Shown one piece after another: positions 51,156-63,142 of a stretch of 64,000 nucleotides of DNA. Origin of the DNA: Sphagnum magellanicum (lineage: Eukaryota > Streptophyta > Sphagnopsida > Sphagnales > Sphagnaceae); contig CM038911.1 in assembly GCA_021904315.1 (NCBI GenBank), positions 17,953,390 through 18,017,389 on the forward strand, in the 5' to 3' direction. The notes beneath the pieces are model-generated. The model worked only from the letters and a program-made list of their open reading frames with translations, ran no database searches and had not been told where the DNA came from. The translations under genes and the position numbers were made by a program. The stretch's first letter is position 1. Each line of letters begins with the position of its first letter.

Positions 51156-54100
51156 ATGACGGACTACTTTGAACTGACTCCAACATCCCTGAAGAAACTT
51201 TGCCGTGACTTGAAGTTGTAAATCTCTTTCCCCTGCCCCTTTCATTGTTTTGATCCTGTTGTTCCTCTACTGTAGTTGCATCCCATGCTTCCGTTGAATA
51301 ATGATCCATCAATCTCTTATTCAGAGAATTGTCTTGAAAAACTGCTAGAAATGTTTTTATTGAAGCTACACCTGATGTCCTACACAAGATTGCTCACAAG
51401 ATCTTGTTCTCCAATGAAAGATTTTTGTTGATAGTCAGGTTTAATTTTTCATGGGTATGAGATATTGTTGAATGCTTGTCTTTTGCCCAAATCCAACAGA
51501 TTTCCAGATTTGGAATGCTCTATGCAAAACTATTCTACTTCATTTGCTATGGCAATCATGTTTTTGATAAGAATTGTGGGTGGGTCATGATGTGGTGATA
51601 GATATTCAAGTTGCCCAGAACTCAATGAGGTTATTCACCTTCATCAAAAAGTATGTCTTTCTTACCCTTATTCTATAATAAAAAATTCTCAATGAATTTA
51701 CAGCTATTTTATGATAGTCCAGTCAGTTTTATATGTGCAGATAGGTCTGCTCTTTTCAGAGGTAACTTAAATAGGTTTGTTTGCCTATTTGTTCAAAATG
51801 AGCTTGTTCAATGGTCCTTTCTTTCACACTTACTGCAGGGAATCCTAAAAATCCAAAACTTGCATGAGTACACAGGATTGCGCACCCTTTACCTGGAATG
51901 CAATGGTGAGCTAAAAGTTCATGTTTCATTGAACCTTGTTATGGGAAATAATTTAGTCCCCAGAGAGTAGTAGGTGAATTTATCTTACAAATCTTGCTGG
52001 ACTTTTCATTATTCTGAATGACATAAAACTGACAAAAAAGTTCAGTTTCAAAAGTTGGGGTAGATGTAATCTCACACCTCCTACCATGGATCATCATGCA
52101 TGCTTATAAAGTAATTGGCAAAGTCTAGCTTTTAATGTCAAGTCTGTTCTGAATTCTAAGCGTAGAGTGGATCATACATATACAAAGTACCACATTTAAG
52201 ACATCTGTAGGCACAGGAGTATTGACTTCTGAGAGTATCTGAAAAGTTGAGTGTCACAGATTTCTCATATGACATTGTATTTCACTCATGGAATTGTTTG
52301 ATGGCCACTGATTCCAGTTATGGGTGTGAGTTACAAGCACAGCAATTTCCAAGATTGAAAATTTGGAGCCTCTTCTGAACCTCCGATGTCTCTATCTCAA
52401 TCAGGTGAGCAAGCTCTCATTGTACCCTGTGGAAGTTCATTCCTGTTGAGCAATGATGAAGTGAATAGTAACAGTGGAGATCTTGCAGTCTCAAACAAAC
52501 ATTCAGTGGAGTTGTCAATATTTAAATGATCTAGGCCCCATAATGTGTTGAGAAGCATGGTTCAAGTAAATATTGAAAGTAGTCCCAAAATCCTTCTTTG
52601 CAGAATCTGGTGGAAATTGTGGAAGGTTTGGATTCTTTGAAGCAACTTGAAATTATTGACTTAGCTGAGAATCAGGTACTTGGAGCCTATTAGTAGTACC
52701 TACCACTCACATGCTAAAAATAAGTTGCTGCTCCTTTTGAAGTGTTTAGATACATATTCAACCAATTCCTCTGTAGCATCCACCTCCAAACTGGCTTGAA
52801 ATTGATTTCTTCCCATGGACAAGCTCTTCTTGCAATTTCTAAGCTGTGGGTGTGTGTGGATAAGGAAATTATTGCAGATAAGGACAGTCATGGGATTGAA
52901 GGATTGCCCAGAATTAAGGCAACTTAATTTGTCAGGGAATCGCATCAAAACTGCTGGAGATGTTGCCCATTTGCTGGTAGGGTAGATTTTTCTTGCTAGT
53001 CAATCAGAATCTTTGAACCTGTGTCCCGCCTAGTAATGCATCCATGCTCTTCTTACTACCTAGTTGCAGAATGTGGCAGGGAACCAAGTTTGAAGAAAAT
53101 ATGATTACTTGCATACTTGCAAGACTTTGGCATCTTTCAGTCGTGGCCACAGACTATATTGCCTTTTCTCTACCAGAAGCTTCACAGGATCCAGCATTCC
53201 ATTTTCTCGTCCAAGATTTCCATAAAAACCCAGATGAACTTGTGTTGTGCAGGAATGCAAGAACTTGCAGTCACTGGATATGTCAAATAACAACATTGAT
53301 GAGGAGGAGGCTCTGGAGGTACATTCACACATATCATCCAGACATCTCCTGCAGACTCCCAACTCCTAAAATAAATGTGTGACTTTGCCATCAAAATGAG
53401 TACAAAACATACCACTAAACCTTATCACCTAAACCAATGCCTGTCCCCTACTCAATAGGAACCAAGTGCTAGAATGCAAATCCTGTTGAGAACAGTTACC
53501 ACCACAAGGATTTGCAGGAGCAAGAAAAAAGCTAACTCTCAAAATTGTGTTAGAATAAGCAGGAGATCATGTATTTTTTACTCTTGCTATGAAGAGAATT
53601 TACATCCCATTCTTGCATGTATTTTTGCCTGCTTCACAATTTAATCTTGGAACATGAAGATGTGTGTCAATTCCTTTTGTAGTTGCATCCCATCTACAGT
53701 CTGGCCTTTGGTCTCAAATTGACAAGGGAAGTTCATGCTGACATCAAGAGAAGTGGGCCTGTTGGATAAAACTTGATGGGGGCAGATACTGAGGTGTCTA
53801 CCACTCAATCTCCTTCGTTTATCAGGAAACCCAATCATCAACTCAACATCACACTATCGGAAAAAGACTGTTGCAACCATGCCCACTGTATGTAGCCTCT
53901 TTCTTATGATATTTGAATGCTGTATTACATCAGAAACTTCTGGCAATATATACCACTTTGAGCTTTGAAGCAGAAAGAATGGTGACCAACAATCTGGTTC
54001 TACATGTCATGCACGTGCGGTCCATGAGTCTTGCATGGATTTGAGGTGGACTCAGATACAAATATGTTCCCTGAAGACAGTTGCTTTGGTCACTGACAAA

Positions 54101-56257
54101 ATATTTTGGGATATATCCAGTTGCATTACTTGGATGAGAGTCCTGTGTTTGTGAAAGAGAAACGCTTGGCTGCTGCTTGGACTGCTGGTGGTCATGAGGT
54201 GAGAATCTTATGAACTAGAACTTCCTATGTTATGATTGTGTTTGACTGCTTGTGTACTACTGAATGCTTTGCATAATGAAATAGAAATCCACTATGTTTC
54301 TTTGGCATAGAACAAATTGGTTCAATTGTTGATTGTTCATGGAGCCACCAATTAGAGGAACCATGAACTTCCTATTGCAACTTACCACAGGCTTAATCAT
54401 CCCTATGCTTCTTGCACTTGCTAGTGCGTCTAAATTAACTGTTTAAACTTTGGGGAGCTCCATTGTGCAGGCTGAGAAGGAAATGAGAGATGCAATTCAC
54501 CAAGAGGAAGCAGACACAAGGATTATGCACAGAAAAGGCTAGCATTTGATCTCAACTCCAATTTACTTAACTGTAGCCTAATCTTTGGCATACATGATCT
54601 GCTTAGAACAATGTAAGGAGGGTGGTCTTACAATTCCTGAAGTGATTCACAAAACATGAGATGGAGGATGTCTGAAACAGATTCTTTGGCTTGAATGGGT
54701 CTCCTGCGTTTAAATGCAACACATCTAGTAATCCATGCCAGATGCAGATTGCATTTTGGGTGGGTGATGAGTGATGCTTCTTTGGGCAATTGTATACGGC
54801 TTTACCCTATGATCCAAGTAGAAGTTTGGATTAAAAGATGTGTGTTCTTCATGCTTGAAATTGCTGCAGCTTTTGATGACATGATTGCAAATGCGAAAAA
54901 GGAGCACAGAGAGAAGGCACTCCAAAACAAAATAAGAGCTCAAGAAATTCTCGAGAGATTGCAGGAGACTACAGTTATTACAAATTGTAACAAAGCAGAC
55001 CTTTCAGACAATACATCTAGTGGTTCAAGGGATCATCAGGCCATGGTAGCAGCAGCTGATGAGGATGATCACGCACAGCTAGTGCCCCCTCTGGAAACCT
55101 GCAACATTTTGCAGGAAAACGACAGTCTAACTGACATGACCAACAATATAATTACAACAAGGTCTGCAGATCAGATATCAACAGCTAAGAAACGGGGTGC
55201 AAGCAATCTGAATCCCTGCAATGAAGCTCAATCAGAAGAGTCTCCACCAAAGCTGCTCAAGGCTGCTGGTGCAGGCACTGTGCCCCAGCAGGCAGCTGAC
55301 GATCAGATGGAGGTTGAGACTAGTCCTACGGTCACTTTAGCCGCAGCAAGAGACTTCATGGACTTGGACTGTGGCAATGCCGATGACCACCCACAGTCAT
55401 GTCCAGTTGATTCATCAGACCAGCAACAAATCCTTGAGTGCCCATTCCTGACAGGTGGAGGTGGCGGAGGGATTATTGATCTCATTGCTGAGCAGTCGAG
55501 CACAGTAGCTGTACTGCAGTCCAATGTTGAGCAGCAGATCTTCTGCATCGAAGAATCATCTTTGGGTACACTGCAGGACGTCCCCGATGACGTTGAGTTA
55601 GGTAATTGCTCCAACGACGTCTGCTGCAATTACTCGAGTCCTGCAGCAGCAGCAAGGCCAGGACGACGAAGTGAAGAGACGGCCGAGGAGACACGAAACG
55701 TCTGGGCCGAGAAGGAGCGCGATTTCAAGCGGGATTTGCAAGAGCGAGTGTTGCGCAAAGCTGCAGCTGATGCAGAGGAGAGTTTGGAGTCAGCCCGGAA
55801 ACGTCTGACAATTAATACTCATCATCCTCATGGAATATTACAACAACAGCAGAGCTGCTTGCAGCAGCAGCCCCAGCTACAGTTGCATGCAGGTACCACC
55901 GCTGATGATCCTGATCGAGCAGCTGCTGATGATCACGAGCAGCTCCAGGTGGTTGATGAAGCCAGCTTCAACAACCATATGCAAGCAGCAAGACCCATCA
56001 TTTGGGGGACCACAATCTACCGCGACCTATGGTCCAAAGCTGCAACAATCGACGACGACGTTGTGGAGGAGGAACAGGAGGAGCAGCTGCAGGAGGAGGA
56101 TGAAGAAGAAGACAACAACATGATTCAGGTGGATGTGATGACACCCACCAGCTCGTCTGCATCTCCAGCCATTTCCATCTCCGAAGACGTGACACTAGAA
56201 TCCGATCACTCATTTGTGGAGATGAGCCATCAGATGATGGAAACAGCTTGGTCCTGA
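51156..56257 (+). CDS. DNAAF1: dynein axonemal assembly factor 1 (LRRC50/ODA7-like)
   Basis: A cytoplasmic factor that helps preassemble axonemal dynein arms before transport into cilia; in land plants it is useful only where sperm swim. Exons: 51156-51217, 51602-51650, 51839-51905, 52343-52404, 52604-52675, 52878-52976, 53253-53318, 53786-53887, 54121-54198, 54471-54537, 54870-56257. Total 2112 nt, 703 residues, phases all consistent. The start MTDYFELTPTSLKKLCRDLK matches the family N-terminus. Six leucine-rich repeats span residues about 45-180 (TGLRTLYLECN, LNLRCLYLNQN, KQLEIIDLAENQ, PELRQLNLSGNRI, KNLQSLDMSNNNI, LNLLRLSGNPI), and an LRR cap with HYRKKTV and LHYLDESPVF follows. A charged helix and a long low-complexity acidic/Gln-rich tail fill residues 243-703, nearly all in the last exon. 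Intron 10 appears to use a GC donor. Confidence 0.93.
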
Positions 56258-57440
56258 ACGAATATTCCCCCTGAATATTCAGGAATCAATGTAGCGATCA
56301 TGGCAGGCTGCAGCTCCTCCACTGTCGAGACTGGAATCTAGTACTCCCACTCAGAAGCTGCACTCGTGATGCAGCTCGAGATTCCAGACTAGGATCTAGT
56401 ACGTGGAATCAGCAGTTTGGGTTTAGGGTTTAATCCTAAACCCTAAAGTTTAGGGTTTAGGGTTTAGAATAATTAGAATTTTAATAAACAATAATATTCT
56501 AATTACTATGTAAAATTAATTTTCACTCCGTGATTATTAGCACCCCTAATTAGAACTTAACTGGTTGCTTAGGCCCAATACAAGGCTTTCTTTTTTCTTT
56601 TTTTTTTGGGACAAAATTTTTCTCCAAAATGAATTGTTTGCTTTATCATGCTTAGTACATACAAGTTACACCTGTTGCTTTAACCCAACAATACCAGATT
56701 TTATTTTATTTTATAATTAAAATGAATTGTATACTTACTTTATCATATGCTTAAACCCATTTAAGAGTTTTCATGCAAGAACTGATTTTTTTTTTTAATG
56801 CTACTTTTGGTTGGGAGTTCATTTGGGAGTGGTTGCACTCTAAATCGATAACAAGTGAACCAAAATTTCGATGACAAGTGAAGTAATTTTACCCATTAGT
56901 GAGAACCAAATAAGCTCTCACTTATGAGTGTGGAACTAGATCCAGTTTTTAAAGTGCAAATTCTTGTTGTGAATTCTTGTTATTACTTGTAGGAAGTTAT
57001 ACATGGGTATTGAAATGGATGTGGCAAACAATTGTTGTAAAAATCGACTAGCCTAGGAAAATAGTTCATGATTGAGGAGGACAAGCTTCAATGTGATCCT
57101 CCAAATGACATAAAGTCTCAAGCTCAATTAATGAACTTACTTCCAAAGAAAGAAACGGAGGAAAAAAAATCATAAGTATGTGATCAATTCATGAACCAAA
57201 CTTTGGTGGAGTTGATCAATACTTATGATAATTTTTCTTTCAAAGAGGACAAGAGCTCCTACTTCCAAAAATATATTAATGAGGAAAGCTTTCAAGATGA
57301 TAACTTATCTTATGGATCAAGCACTCTATCGAACCATGGTAAAAACTTGGATTGGCTAAAACATTTTTCAGGTTGTTGAAGGGTGATTTTTGTGCTGGTG
57401 TAATCACACACAAAAAAGTTCAAACCCCTGAATTATTAAC
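56258..57440. other. DNAAF1 3' flank with inverted telomere-type repeats
   Basis: 3'UTR and intergenic DNA. Between 56417 and 56468 TTTAGGG units occur in both orientations. An open frame at 57191-57379 (62 codons) has no recognisable feature. Confidence 0.5.
56417..56468. repeat. interstitial telomere-type repeats, inverted
   Basis: GGGTTTAGGGTTT, then TCCTAAACCCTAAA, then TTTAGGG twice more: plant telomere heptamers in forward, reverse and forward order within 52 bp, about 160 bp past the DNAAF1 stop. Confidence 0.75.
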
Positions 57441-57444
57441 CAAG

Positions 57445-57975
57445 GAAATTAACTCCTAATTTTATGTTAAGCAATTCAATTTTTTGTCCTATGTGACAAA
57501 AAGGAAATACATTATTTCTCCTAATTTTAGGTTAAGCAAAACAATTTTGTGTTCTATGTGACAAAAAGGAAATACATTATTTCTCCTAATTTTATGTTAA
57601 GCAAAACAATTTTGTGTTTTATGTGACAAAAAGGAATTACATTATTTCTCCTAATTTTATGTTAAGCAAAACAATTTTGTGTTCTATGTGACAAAAAGGA
57701 ATTACATTATTTCTCCTAATTTTATGTTAAGCAAAACAATTTTGTGTTCTATGTGACAAAAAGGAATTACATTATTTCTCCTAATTTTATGTTAAGCAAA
57801 ACAATTTTGTGTTCTATGTGACAAAAAGGAATTACATTATTTCTCCTAATTTTATGTTAAGCAAAACAATTTTGTGTTCTATGTGACAAAAAGGAATTAC
57901 ATCATTTCTCCTAATTTTATGTTAAGCAAAACAATTTTGTGTTCTATGTGACCAAAAGGAATTATATTATTTCAC
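57445..57975. repeat. 65-bp minisatellite, 8 copies
   Basis: ATGTGACAAAAAGGAA recurs at 57491, 57556, 57621, 57686, 57751, 57816, 57881 and 57946, an exact 65-bp period. The rest of each unit (CATTATTTCTCCTAATTTTA, GTTAAGCAAAACAATTTTGT) is nearly invariant. The array ends about 12 bp beyond the AVT1 stop codon, so it probably forms part of that transcript's 3'UTR. Confidence 0.9.
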
Positions 57976-57986
57976 AAAAGCTAAGG

Positions 57987-60424
57987 TTAGTAACTCCTTA
58001 TAATGTCCCTAACCGAGCAATATGTCCCTACAATGGACACTACAACACCCACTAATAAAATCAATACTATTGCACAAAGCTCACTCCTTGACACACGCCA
58101 ACCGTATATCTTAAGGTAGCATAAGCAAGGCAAGAAAACTGATACAGCAATGCTGAGGAGCGATCCAATGGCAGCCATCAACAGCCCAAAGAAGGGAATC
58201 AGGAGTGCCACTACCACAGTGCTCACCACAAGTAATGTCCTCAACATTAGACTCCAAACGACATCTTTGGCCATGTGATGTGGGAGCAATTCCTCAGTTG
58301 CAATGGCCACAGGTGTGATCGTGAGAGCATATTTGGCAAAAGGGATGACTACAGTGATCCAAATGGCAAAGTATGATGCTGTAACTTCCCTGGGAAGGTT
58401 GAGAGTGATCTGTGACTGGAGCTCATCGCCAAACATCAAGTAGCCCATCACGCCAAAGCCCCCATATAAGATTGTGCATAGGACAAAACAAATCACCAAG
58501 ACCTGCATATCCACCAAATATAGCACAAAAATCAACCCAAGAACACACAGCTATGCATCAAAATAACTCAAATCAAGAAAAAATCAAATTGAAAATTAAA
58601 CAAGAAATATTAGTCTCTGCTCCAAAGATATGACTCACCAATTTGCATTCCACCCTTTTTGCTTATTTCGTGTCTTAAACAATATCACAGCTTTTGACAC
58701 AAAAATCCCCATGGATCAGATTTGGATCCATTACACTTGCCAAGCATGACGCTATGTTTTCAGATTCTGGGAGAGGAGTTCCTAAAGAAAATGACTGAGT
58801 GAAAGAGAAAAATATGAGACTGAAAAAACTTAAATTTAGTAGGCATGAGACTTGGGCCATGATAGAAAACGAACTTACATGTGAGAATTGGGTGCGGTCC
58901 TTCATGGAGCTGTAGATGCTGGGAAAGACAGCATGGCCACAGTAGCAAAATGCATATAAGCCTACGGCAACAGGGAGCCCACTCAAGTGTATGAGTGTCC
59001 TTCCCTGGCTATGAAATCCAACCCCATCTAGTAAGCCCACCCAACCAACAGCAAGTCCTATGAATAATGATGCAAAGACCCCTCCTGCTGATACATATGA
59101 CAGTAAGCTTAAGTCCCGTAACCATACTGTGGGAAGCATACAAAGGGCAGATAAAACTACAAAAAATTGATGGACAGTGAGTGAGGTGAGCCCCAATGGG
59201 AGGCTAAAATTTGGGAAAAGCTGTGCTAAATTGTCGCCTTCAAGAATGAGGAACTCAACGGCAACAAAGTAAAGTTCTGAGTAGAGCAGTATGGAAACAG
59301 TCCACCGTCCCCACTTCCCAAATGCAGCCTCTCCAACATCAGGGTAGCTGCCGATGTGTGGGTTGGAGTCCAAGCAACGACGCAGAAGAATAGCAGTGTA
59401 GCAACACATGACAGAAAAGATGAGGAGGAAAGTAAGCCCCAACCAACCCCCCTGAGATACTGCATATGGCATTGACAGAAGTCCAACCCCTGCACATTCA
59501 AATAAAGCCTTATGGTATCTTCAAAAGTACTGAGAACTTACTCCATACCCACACTTAACAAGACTAGGTAAGCTCATCATTTAGGCAACAAAGAACTCTT
59601 TCTTTTGAGTTAAAATCTTAAGAACCCATAAAACTTTGTTGCACACAAAACTTGAAATACAAAACCACCCTTCACAACAAAGTATGAATGGGTAGGAAGA
59701 AACAGAGGATTTTTACCTGCAAGAACATTCATTCCATTAAACAATGCCTGCAAGAAAGAGCTTCCACCAGGTTCCAACTCCTCTGCAGTACCATGTCCAT
59801 TCCATATATACTCTTGACATTGGTGTGGGAGACTTGGTGATTTTGAAAATAACACAGTTTTTGGATCAACTTGCTCTGCAGCTTCAACATCTGAAGAATT
59901 CCACTTTTGGAGCAATGGCTCTCTGCAATCTGAATCTAGCCCATTAGATACAGCAGTCAAATTCTCAATTATAGACTGTTCAAGTCCAGAGTTTACTGAA
60001 TCTAGCCCTCTTAAGTCACTTGAGTGTCGGCTCCGGGATGGTGAACGAGAGTAGATTTCCATTGAGTGGCCATAAGACTGTGGCCAGAGTGGAGACTTGC
60101 TAAAAGAGTTCAATGATTCCAAACGTGATGCAATTGGTTGAGGAAGTGATGGTGGACTTTGTTGCACCCTGCTGTGCCACTTCTTGGCATCAGAATTGAT
60201 CTGTTTCACACCCACTTTGCATAATTACTTGAAGGAAAAACTAAATATGTACACACATCTTACTAGTACATCACAATGGGATAAATCATCACATATACAC
60301 CCAAAAAAAGTGTGCAAAAATCCATCTGTTTACTTTTGGTTGTTTCAAGATTCAGAAGTCTCAAATTTGAAACCCAGTTTATTGATTCTTGTCACACTTC
60401 CATTCTCACCTCCTCTTCTGCCAT
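57987..60424 (-). CDS. AVT1: vacuolar amino acid transporter, AVT1 type (AAAP family)
   Basis: A multi-pass proton-coupled amino acid transporter; AVT1-clade members usually sit in the vacuolar membrane. Exons 60424-60410 (MAEEE), 60200-59717, 59489-58879 and 58502-57987 give 541 residues with consistent phases. The long N-terminal cytosolic region is Ser-rich and includes WPQSYGHSMEIYS, like plant AVT1 proteins. The transporter core begins at LQALFNGMNVLAGVGLLSMP, followed by YAVSQGGWLGL and about ten hydrophobic segments, with GLYAFCYCGHAVFPSIYSSM in the middle and GGFGVMGYLMFGD after it. The first exon is the weakest part: the second exon has no ATG before residue 52 of its frame, and MAEEE|GTGAGA is the best nearby start and donor. 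The C-terminus is complete. The exact substrate cannot be told from sequence. Confidence 0.9.
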
Positions 60425-62340
60425 TGTGAATCCCTGACAAGCTGCAAAAGCTAAATCAAGCTCCTTGCTTTTGGCCAACTAATTGATTGTCCCTGTTCTG
60501 CTCTCGTGTTGTATTCAGGGATGCACCATGACAGGCTCAAGGACCTTGTCACCTTGCAAAGCTCTGTTTCGGAGCCTACAATCAGTCCTGAATCTCTGCA
60601 TCCAACGTCACATAGACAGGTAAGAATCATCGTGTGTAACCAACAAATCGATTCAGAAAATTCCCCATTTCAGGCAATTTTTTTCATGTACAATAATCTC
60701 TCTCCAAAACTTTCTCCAAACATAAAACCCAACTTTTGTTGGGCTGGTTTCTTTTGCACTACTTCTCTGCTTTTGGACATGGAATGAAGAAGAATCTCAT
60801 CTTACATTTTTTATTCATTCAACATAATCTTGCTCAAACTGGAAAATATGGAAAACCAAAAAACCCAACTCTCTCAAAATGAAATCGAGATGCATAATCT
60901 TCCAAAACAAACAACCATTTCAATATAATCCCTTCACCATTCCCTCGTCAAAAACAAAACCTGAACCTGACATGATGAAAGACCCTTATAATTTGCTTCA
61001 TGTACAATTCCGTGCTTCTAAAACCTCAACATCATCAGATTAGACAAAAAAAATACACTTCCCAAATGGCAGAAAACTCCATTCTCTCCAATACTCTCTT
61101 CACTTTGGCTAAGACCCAAAGATCAAATTCATCTCTATCACCAAGTTCTCGAGTCTCAAAAACAAAAGATGACATCAATCTCTCTCAGCTTCCCACTCCT
61201 CCTGGTTTTCTGGTTTTTGTTTTGTTTGTTTATGTGTTTGTCTCCTCATAAACCCAACAAGCCACCAAAACTTCATAAGTCTCATGTCACCAACGTCTCA
61301 AACTAAGAAAGGGGGAAAAAAAAAAGTACTAAAACTATCTCCAGTTGTTACAACTGTCCAACAGCAAGTTTCTATTACCATCATGAACAACAACCCATTT
61401 GAACATGAATCCTTCTTCTTCAGGAATCATCATCATCGTCTTCTTCTTCCTCTGGTCTCTGTGAACACACTAACTCATTACCCAAAACAAAAAACAAAAT
61501 CTCACACCCCCTACCAAAAACTGCAACCGTCAAAAACCCATCTGCATTTCACAAATAAACTACCCACAAAACCAAAAACTAAACTAAACTTGGACAAGAG
61601 ATACTCACCACTTGCAAACTACTGTTAGATGAAAAATCAGAGGCCCCAAAAAAAGACAAGCGAGAGGCTAGGAAATGCTCAGTTTCCTTCAGCTTCTGCT
61701 TTTGCTTCCGCACCACCACCACCACAGGAAAAACAAACCGCCCAAGTTCCAACTACAACCACCCCCTTTTGTTGTCGTTCTTTCTGCTTCTTGTTGTTGT
61801 TGTTGAGAATTCAGGAGTTCTTTTTGGATTAAAAAAAGCCCCAAAAAAAATCAGTAGACCCCACCAGAAAGTCCAACACATTTGTCTACCCCACCGCATG
61901 AACTAACAAAATCTTTCTTTCTCCCTCTCCCTCTCTCTCTCTCTCCGTGTCGTGTTCGGCGGCGATGGCAGAAGAGAGGCCGAGACACGCTCTGCACGCA
62001 GGCGATCGCCCCACAAATTGTGCACGTGTTGCATTAGCTGGAATGCTAGAATATTCTGTTTCCACGCGGAAACCCTAAAAACCGAAACCCTAAAAGAGAA
62101 GCCCTGACAATGGGGCCAGAGTGAACCAGCACCATGAACGATGGATGGATGATAAGTGGTCAGGCGACAGTTTTCTGTTGAGGTCCAGTTCCCTAGCTAA
62201 CCATGGTAGTTTGCTCAGTTGCTTTTTCCCCCCTAACTAACTACCTACCTGCTTGTGAATTGTTAGTAGGTAGGTAGTAAAATCAGCCTTTTACCTCTGT
62301 ACAAACTACAAACCATCTCTATTTACCCCCTCATATCAAT
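60425..62340. other. AVT1 upstream region
   Basis: On the minus strand this is the AVT1 promoter and leader. A CT-rich tract and a GC-richer patch with an ATG (61964) lie at 61915-62060; the plus-strand frame from that ATG is only about 38 codons. An exon-like piece on the opposite strand is at 60519-60619. No other gene is supported. Confidence 0.45.
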
Positions 62341-62680
62341 GTTTTCTTTTTTCTTTTTCTTCCTTTTGGGGCGGGGGGGGGGGGGGGGGGGGGGGATCAA
62401 TTTTGTGATGTAGTAGCCAAAGTGGTGATCACTCATTCATAGAAAGATTTAGCCACATTTGGCTACAAGTTAAAATATGAAAGTAAATTTTTTGAAACAT
62501 CCTTTTTTTTCTTTTTTTTTGGCTACTGTACTTGAACCATGTATAAGAAATCTGGTGATTTTTTTTCTTAAATTTTGGTGGTCCAATATTCTGGCTATTT
62601 CTTTGCAAATCTCAAAAAACACTTTGCAATTTTTTTTGCAATTTTTAATTTCTAATTTCTCTTTTTGCCTTTTTTTTTTT
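62341..62680 (+). repeat. dispersed repeat family, copy B, with 23-bp G-run
   Basis: Same motif order as 15963-16260: pyrimidine tract, G-run (here GGGG, C, then 23 G), TCAATTTTGTGATGTAG, TAGCCAAAGTGG, core TAGCCACATTTGGCTA (62450-62465), TTGAACCATGTAT, AAATCTGGTGATTTTT, AAATTTTGGTGG, TTCTGGCTATTT, then an A/T-rich tail. The G-run has expanded relative to copy A, where it is 6. Confidence 0.65.
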
Positions 62681-63142
62681 TTTTAAATTTACCTCGGTTG
62701 AGGGTTCATCCGCAACTGAGTCATATCGGGTATCCAGTGGATGGTGTGCTGGTGGATGCTGGTTCACTTTGGCCCAAAAGAGTCCGAGAAACACACTCAA
62801 CTTGCGCACACTTGGACTTTTGGTGAGTGAAGAATTAACAACTCCGTCCAATCGGGTGGGTGCATGGGTGGAGAATTAACTCCATCCAATCACGTGTCTC
62901 ATCCGACTCAAACTGGACCCTAAATGAGGTGGAAACATGACAGATGTGAGGTGGGCAAACCCAAAAAAAAAAAAGCACCAAATTTTATTTTAGTGTACTA
63001 CTTTACTACGCTCTATGAAGCTTCTTTTTGTTTTTTTTAAACTTCGGCTTTTGTGTGATAGGGCGGGGGTGATGGCCTATTTTTTTAGTGTCTCTTGGGC
63101 TTCATGTTGCTTGAAGCTTCACACTACTTACTTACATAATAA
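62681..63142. other. intergenic DNA between repeat and Helitron
   Basis: No gene seen. A short direct duplication recurs near 62838-62890 (AGAATTAAC, ACTCC.TCCAATC). Confidence 0.4.

Noticed and set aside
54695-54869. Extension of the last DNAAF1 frame upstream to an ATG at 54695
   Set aside because: It shows no family similarity before the acceptor at 54869, and the spliced phase from exon 10 fits exactly.
55303-55694. Minus-strand frames inside DNAAF1
   Set aside because: Low-complexity shadows of the coding last exon.
57445-57975. Possible CRISPR-like array
   Set aside because: Units are contiguous 65-bp repeats with no unique spacers, in a plant nuclear context.
61284-61832. Plus-strand frames of 114 and 67 codons upstream of AVT1
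   Set aside because: Low-complexity Lys/Pro/Thr-rich readings in likely leader or promoter DNA; no homology seen.
61964-62080. ATGGCAGAAGAGAGG start on the plus strand in a GC-richer patch
   Set aside because: The frame closes after about 38 codons with no donor that extends it convincingly; it is better read as AVT1 promoter or leader.
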